From positions 1 to 6,574 of the forward strand of contig JAGUXE010000398.1 in NCBI GenBank assembly GCA_020061995.1: 6,574 bases of DNA, read 5' to 3'. The notes below the pieces were generated by a model, which saw only the letters and a list, made by a program, of their open reading frames with translations, had not been told where the DNA came from and did no database searches. A program made the translations under genes and the position numbers. This document shows, one piece after another, positions 3,601 to 6,574 of this stretch. Within the stretch, counting starts at the first letter, position 1. Every line of letters begins with the position of its first letter. Origin of the DNA: Ignavibacteriales bacterium. Its GTDB lineage: Bacteria; Bacteroidota; Ignavibacteria; Ignavibacteriales; Ignavibacteriaceae.

Positions 3601-6574
3601 ATCAGTTGAAGTATCTCACATTGAGCAATATGAAGTTTTATACGAAGGCGAAGCTCCTTTTAGAGGAAGCAGATCGTTAAACCAAAGTTTAGTTGAAAGA
3701 GGTAAAACTTTAGGATTAATAGAATCAAATGTTGAATCTGTTTATCCTTCTTTGGCTGCTGCGGTTACAGATCTCAATTTGCGCGGTGTATCAGGTCATG
3801 TAACATTTTTACTTGCCGATACAGCATATACAACCCCAACTCTTCAAATTGCTATTGGCTATGATTCTGTTACAACTGAAAATAGAACTGTTACTTTCAA
3901 ACCTGCTAGTGGTGTTAATACGAAAATAACAGCTAATTCTACTAGTCCTGTTTTTATTGTTGCTAATTCATATGTAACTATCGATGGATCAAATGCAGTT
4001 GATGGAACATCGCGTAATCTGACTATCGAAAATACAAATGCAGGTGCTTCTGCGGGTGTTGCATTCTTTTCAAATTCAGCTTACTCCATTGTAAAGAACA
4101 TCATTGGGTATGCATTAAATCCAACTTGGGGTTATGGAATCGTATTTAGCGGTTCAACCTACGGAAAGATTTTAAATAATGAAATTAAGAGAACAACTCT
4201 CGGAATTCAATTGCAAGGGTTCTCTAATTTTACAGAAGTTAAAGGTAATTTTGTTGGTGCTACACTTGATGCTGACAAAATTCAAAATATTGGTATTGCG
4301 GTTCTTTCAACCACTAATTTTGAAGTTAATAACAATTACATCTCAGGATTATTGAGAGCTGCAACCAGTAGTACAGCGGGTATTGTTTTAGGTATTACTG
4401 TTGCAGGTGATGCCTTAAATGATGGAAATATTAATAATAATTTCATCAACGACATTAAACACGTTGGTGTCGGTACCGCTGCATACGGTGCGTATGGAAT
4501 CAGATTAGCAGGAAATACAGCTATTGTCAACTCAAATATTAAAATATTCAATAATGTGATCACAAATGTTTGGGGTGATGGCGACGCAGGTATTTCATTT
4601 AATCCGGTTGGTATCTATGCGAGCCAAGGTGCGGGATATCAAATTTATTTCAATTCAGTTAATCTATATGGTAATGTAAATTATGCCGGTGCTTCATCAG
4701 CTGCAACAGCGGCATTAATGATAAATAGTGCTGCGGTTGTGAACTTAGATATTCGTAATAATGTTCTGAGAAATTCACAAACCTTTGTTGGTGCCCTCGG
4801 CAAAACATATGCTTTCTATAGCACGGGTGCAAATACAACCTTTGCTGATATTAACTATAACGATTACTATTCAGTAGGTGAAGATTCAGCTTTCAACTTC
4901 CTCGGTACAACAGCTTATGCAAATCTTGCAGCATGGCAAGTTGCCACAGCAAAAGATGCAAACTCTAAAGAAGTTGATCCACGTTTCACTGATACATTGA
5001 ATCTTAGACCACTAGCAGGTGCAGGAGTTCTATTTGCCGGTACTCCAGTTGCAGGTATTACAACAGATTATCTAGGTTCAACAAGAACAAATACACCTTC
5101 AATGGGTGCTTATGAATATCCTGTTGTGAATATTGGTTGGGCAAACTTACAATGGCCAGGTACAGCTACCATCAATCAAGGTGGAAGTGTTACTGTTTAT
5201 GGTCAAATTTGGGTTGATGGTATTACAAACTCTCCAGGTGCCGGATTCGGTATTCAAGCATGGGTTGGTTATAGTACAGAAAATACAAATCCAAATACAT
5301 GGACAAACTGGGTTGCATCTACATTTAATGTTGATGCCGGAAACAATGATGAATACCAGGCAAACATTGGTTCTAATTTAGCTGCCGGTACTTATTATTA
5401 TGCAACCAGATATAAAGTGTATGATGGTGCTTATTATTATGGCGGTTTCAGTGGTGGAGAATGGAACGGAACAACTAATATTTCTGGTGTTCTAACTGTT
5501 CAAGCTCCATTAGTATTAGATTGGCAGAGATCTGCTGCAGGTACAAACTTACCGGCATGGTTCTCATCAACTGGAAATAGTGAAAGAGGCTTTGGATGGG
5601 GTATGGTTAATCTTGCTCCTTCAGAAAGTATGGCTGGAAGACTAGTTGTACCAACGAGAAACGGTGGAACTTTTGTTAAACTACTTAACGATTCAACCGG
5701 TGCAGATGCAGGTGAATTAGATGTAACCGGTATTTCTCTAGGTACTTTTGTTGTGAATGATGCTGATGTAGATCATCTAGGAAGAATTTATGTAGCTAAC
5801 ATGGTCACAACGGCAGCTACAGTTCCATTCAAAGTATACAGATGGGACAATACAGCAAGTGTACCTAAATTAGTTCTTTCATATTTAGGTGATGCAGTAC
5901 GTTTAGGTGATGTTTTTACAGTTGCTTATGATGCAGCGACAGAAGGTTATGCAATCTGGGCAGCTAGTGCTACAACCGGACAGGCAAAAGTCTATAAATG
6001 GACTCAAATTGTGGGAAGTGACTCTTTGAATCAAGTTCCTACTGTTATTACTTTAAGTGATGCAATTACAACCGGAATTTCAGCAGCTTCAGTTGGTCCA
6101 TTGCCAAATGGTGATTTTTACTGGAATGCAAATGGACAAAATGCAAGAAAATATCAGGCAAATGGTACATTGGTAGGTGTTGTTCCTGGTGGAGTAGTTG
6201 CAACTGGAAGCGGTGCTATTAAATTCCTTGGAACTCAGGGAACATCTGAATATTTCGCTACATTCCAATACGGTGCTGGTAATCAGAATGCACGTATAGT
6301 TGAAGTTCCAAATGGTGATCCTACAACTGCTGTTACCTATGGAGTAACAACCCCTCTTGGTGCTAATGCAAATGCTAATGGATTAGGCGATGTTGCAGTC
6401 AAACACAACTTTGACGGTAGCAAAACTATCTATGTTCTTGCAACAAATAACGGTTTAGGTGCTTACAAATCAACTCAGGTTATTCCTGTTGAATTTGCTG
6501 CGTTTAGTGCCGAAGCCCAAGACAGAAATGTAATGTTACAATGGAGAACAAGTACTGAAACAAACAGTGCTTCA
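605..6574 (+). CDS. Giant secreted two-beta-helix protein, probable T9SS substrate (3' partial)
   Basis: The frame is open for 1990 codons to the end of the window with no stop, so the C-terminus is missing. Module order is: signal peptide (1-21), nidogen-like beta-sandwich region (about 22-224), beta-helix 1 (248-814), Ig-like domain (823-938), charged linker (939-1046), beta-helix 2 (1047-1505), ANLQWP beta-sandwich (1510-1632), beta-propeller-like region (1638-1958), and the start of an Fn3-like segment (1961 on). Such modular proteins in Ignavibacteria/Bacteroidota are exported by Sec and then by the type IX secretion system to the cell surface or medium. An adhesive or glycan-related role is inferred from the folds; no catalytic residues can be assigned. 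The composition is rich in Ala, Thr, Gly, Asn and Ser. Only one cysteine (C368) remains after signal removal. The gene stands alone behind a terminator. A sorting domain of roughly 80-100 residues is expected just past the window. Confidence 0.95.
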   Translation, partial: MRKFILSIVLFLMCVVLPLNAQSMKYEYSTSTSAFTPITGASGFTLLGTTPLDEGYSTPVAIGFPFSYAGASYDSFQVSTNGFIRLGEGLASATTSNALAGTLRRIIAPLWDDLSVADSASLTYVLTGSTPNRVLTVEWRNVKWTFSATTANAEFQVKLYENGSKIEFHYGSFGTVAATVSASVGLSDNSVVGTANRATGTFLSLNVGGVATTRTFYATMGLEFAAVNQAPDANTVVTFTTGAAPMAGTYTVGGASPSFKTPSEAAAALNVRGVSAPVTINIRPGEYEDVLHLTTIVGASHANRVTITKESGDVTLSPRYGARTSATVLAGDGIVRLDGASFVTIDGLKLVDNALNTTTALKYEFGVCIANAELSPTITAGSRYNEFKNLFIDLNAQTVANTNAIGIRMGTTVSSSAVDTALTNSYNTFQDLTIERFWRAAIQMYGFSGVRADYGNKITAVSGRNAFRNVTVTASGSDIRAIEANAQFNLYVDKTDIYDLISTSTGWTTNVISGFRYNPANSAADFNGGNLVIKDVNIYNLELQQTQATTGSVLGIEILRLNPSSVVTINNVQIYDLFSNGSTTALARGIALNGGAGTGFTTTANVFNNLIYDLRAPRATGAPSIRVFDVQNSIGGTFNANVYYNTAYLDNTVAPTAATHQSSIVYLANYGTSSLDLRNNIFVNTMNPGTRSTVIYASANSNLVRLASTTNNNLYFAGTPGATRLIGYDGATGYQTIETYKAAVATGGLGGPREVLSVTEMPPFVSAVAPYNLNMQTTVGTQAESGGQPIAGITSDIAGTVRNANFPDIGAYEFAGIAIDNNPPSISYAALSNTHFTNNRQLVAIITDPSGVAGAANSPRLYYRKSVNDPYLFDATPVVNGTEYTFTLNYSLLPGGSVSIGDTLFYYVAAQDANGIAVTNPSGGSGSTPPGTTAPALPRGYFILGAPLNGVYTISAPAFNRLLNKNIESRIFEREVSGSSPIAQIEEGLLDKNGNAIEQSVEVSHIEQYEVLYEGEAPFRGSRSLNQSLVERGKTLGLIESNVESVYPSLAAAVTDLNLRGVSGHVTFLLADTAYTTPTLQIAIGYDSVTTENRTVTFKPASGVNTKITANSTSPVFIVANSYVTIDGSNAVDGTSRNLTIENTNAGASAGVAFFSNSAYSIVKNIIGYALNPTWGYGIVFSGSTYGKILNNEIKRTTLGIQLQGFSNFTEVKGNFVGATLDADKIQNIGIAVLSTTNFEVNNNYISGLLRAATSSTAGIVLGITVAGDALNDGNINNNFINDIKHVGVGTAAYGAYGIRLAGNTAIVNSNIKIFNNVITNVWGDGDAGISFNPVGIYASQGAGYQIYFNSVNLYGNVNYAGASSAATAALMINSAAVVNLDIRNNVLRNSQTFVGALGKTYAFYSTGANTTFADINYNDYYSVGEDSAFNFLGTTAYANLAAWQVATAKDANSKEVDPRFTDTLNLRPLAGAGVLFAGTPVAGITTDYLGSTRTNTPSMGAYEYPVVNIGWANLQWPGTATINQGGSVTVYGQIWVDGITNSPGAGFGIQAWVGYSTENTNPNTWTNWVASTFNVDAGNNDEYQANIGSNLAAGTYYYATRYKVYDGAYYYGGFSGGEWNGTTNISGVLTVQAPLVLDWQRSAAGTNLPAWFSSTGNSERGFGWGMVNLAPSESMAGRLVVPTRNGGTFVKLLNDSTGADAGELDVTGISLGTFVVNDADVDHLGRIYVANMVTTAATVPFKVYRWDNTASVPKLVLSYLGDAVRLGDVFTVAYDAATEGYAIWAASATTGQAKVYKWTQIVGSDSLNQVPTVITLSDAITTGISAASVGPLPNGDFYWNANGQNARKYQANGTLVGVVPGGVVATGSGAIKFLGTQGTSEYFATFQYGAGNQNARIVEVPNGDPTTAVTYGVTTPLGANANANGLGDVAVKHNFDGSKTIYVLATNNGLGAYKSTQVIPVEFAAFSAEAQDRNVMLQWRTSTETNSAS
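668..1276 (+). other. N-terminal nidogen-like beta-sandwich region
   Basis: Residues 22-224 show the pattern IGFPF (62-66), STNGFIRLG (79-87), IAPLWDDL (107-114), RVLTVEW (133-139) and FQVKLYENG...IEFHYG (155-171). This order resembles the extracellular NIDO-type or related N-terminal domain often found at the start of large secreted Bacteroidota/Ignavibacteria proteins. The fold assignment rests on motif memory only. Its role is probably as a capping or binding domain ahead of beta-helix 1. Confidence 0.55.
1346..3046 (+). other. Beta-helix module 1
   Basis: Residues 248-814. The entry is GTYTVGG (248-254) followed directly by the amphipathic cap and GVSAPVTINI (273-282). Then come VTIDG (343-347) and a series of rungs built on N-x-hydrophobic-x-[DN] turns, such as FKNLFI, FQDLTI, IKDVNIYNL, INNVQIYDL and FNNLIYDL. 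DLRNNIF (676-682) lies near the end, and the module closes with PIAGIT (789-794) and DIGAYEF (808-814). This is the pectate-lyase-like right-handed parallel beta-helix pattern (PbH1 repeats). No lyase or hydrolase active site can be recognised. Confidence 0.8.
3071..3418 (+). other. Ig-like spacer domain with Gly/Ser/Pro/Thr tail
   Basis: Residues 823-938 begin PPSISYAAL, continue with AIITDPSGV (844-852) and a paired-Tyr strand ahead of RKS, and end FYYVAAQDANG (905-915), the alternation expected of an Ig-like beta-sandwich. A flexible stretch rich in Gly, Ser, Pro and Thr follows (920-938). Similar domains commonly join beta-helices in this protein class. Confidence 0.6.
3419..3742 (+). other. 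Charged linker interrupting the entry to beta-helix 2
   Basis: Residues 939-1046 start with GYFILGAPLNGVYTI. The equivalent entry in helix 1 (GTYTVGG) runs straight into its cap, but here residues 955-1046 intervene before VYPSLAAAVTDLN. Those 92 residues hold 15 acidic and 9 basic side chains, unlike the charge-poor modules on both sides. They read as a mixed helix or loop segment. Related proteins appear to carry a comparable segment, so this may be a family trait and not a unique insertion. Confidence 0.6.
3743..5119 (+). other. Beta-helix module 2
   Basis: Residues 1047-1505. The module repeats the landmarks of helix 1 in order: GVSGHVTFLL (1061-1070), VTIDG (1124-1128), rungs of the type NNEI, VNNNYI, INNNFI, FNNVI and FNSVNLYG, then DIRNNVL (1382-1388), PVAGIT (1481-1486) and MGAYEY (1500-1505). 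The asparagine ladder at rung turns is clear. At about 459 residues it is shorter than helix 1 (about 567 residues), mostly because it has fewer rungs between VTIDG and the RNN motif. Confidence 0.82.
5132..5500 (+). other. ANLQWP-type beta-sandwich domain
   Basis: Residues 1510-1632 contain WANLQWPG (1512-1519), VYGQIWVDGITN, an aromatic IQAWVGYSTENTNPNTW stretch, NNDEY (1580-1584), GTYYYATRY (1595-1603) and AYYYGGFSGGEW, ending SGVLTV. It is very rich in Tyr and Trp. A domain with these signatures recurs in secreted Bacteroidota and Ignavibacteria proteins; its ligand is not known to me. Exposed aromatics would suit carbohydrate binding, which is inference. Confidence 0.6.
5516..6478 (+). 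other. Beta-propeller-like region
   Basis: Residues 1638-1958 start LDWQRSAAGTNLPAWFS and NSERGFGWG. They then show blade-like strands: DADVDHLGRIYVAN (1719-1732), PFKVYRWDN (1741-1749), RLGDVFTV (1766-1773), a VYKW strand (1796-1799), LPNGDFYWN, and TNNGLGAYK (1947-1955). The recurring [VI]Y[RK]W strands and D/G-x-[IF]Y patterns fit a propeller. The motifs resemble the family catalogued as DUF4623, but this is a recollection and was not checked. Confidence 0.5.
6485..6574 (+). other. Start of Fn3-like segment that precedes T9SS sorting domains
   Basis: Residues 1961-1990 read PVEFAAFSAEA and then VMLQWRTSTETN. In Bacteroidota and Ignavibacteria this 'PVEL..F.A....V.L.W.T..E.N' pattern typically continues into a short Fn3-like fold and then a type A T9SS C-terminal sorting domain. 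The window cuts it after Ser1990, so the sorting signal is predicted, not seen. Confidence 0.75.

Noticed and set aside
4336..4563. Minus-strand hydrophobic ORF of 75 codons
   Set aside because: It is antisense to Asn/Ala/Gly-rich beta-helix 2 codons. The hydrophobicity is a by-product of the complementary codons.
5133..5381. + strand ORF of 82 codons in another frame
   Set aside because: It overlaps the uninterrupted main frame, which carries clear domain motifs here.

Overview
The window is dominated by one very large, incomplete gene. It starts at 605 on the + strand and stays open, without a frameshift or stop, to the last base (1990 codons visible). The encoded protein is secreted and modular: an N-terminal signal peptide, a nidogen-like beta-sandwich region, two right-handed parallel beta-helix modules separated by an Ig-like domain and a charged linker, a second beta-sandwich domain, a beta-propeller-like region, and the first residues of an Fn3-like 'PVEF...LQWRTSTETN' segment. 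In Bacteroidota and Ignavibacteria that last segment usually sits just before a type IX secretion (T9SS) C-terminal sorting domain. The sorting domain itself lies beyond the window and is inferred.

The architecture, the AT-rich sequence with AT-rich codon choice, and the family-type motifs (APLWDDL, GVSGxVTF, VTIDG, GAYEY, ANLQWP, PVEF) suggest a member of Ignavibacteria/Chlorobiota or a related Bacteroidota lineage. This is inferred from protein style; no taxonomic marker gene is present.

Layout: 1-33 is probably the 3' tail of an upstream + strand gene. 61-90 is a strong rho-independent terminator with a UUCG tetraloop that closes that unit. 91-604 is an AT-rich intergenic region with no convincing gene. 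It holds a 12-bp direct repeat, a GC-richer hairpin, a perfect 16-bp palindrome and, just before the big gene, a GGAG ribosome-binding site. 605-6574 is the large gene.

No operon partner, RNA gene, CRISPR array or mobile element is visible. The big gene appears to start its own transcription unit behind the terminator. It is most plausibly a cell-surface or released adhesin-like or glycan-interacting protein. Nothing in the sequence identifies a catalytic site or substrate, and I see no defined new multi-gene system here.
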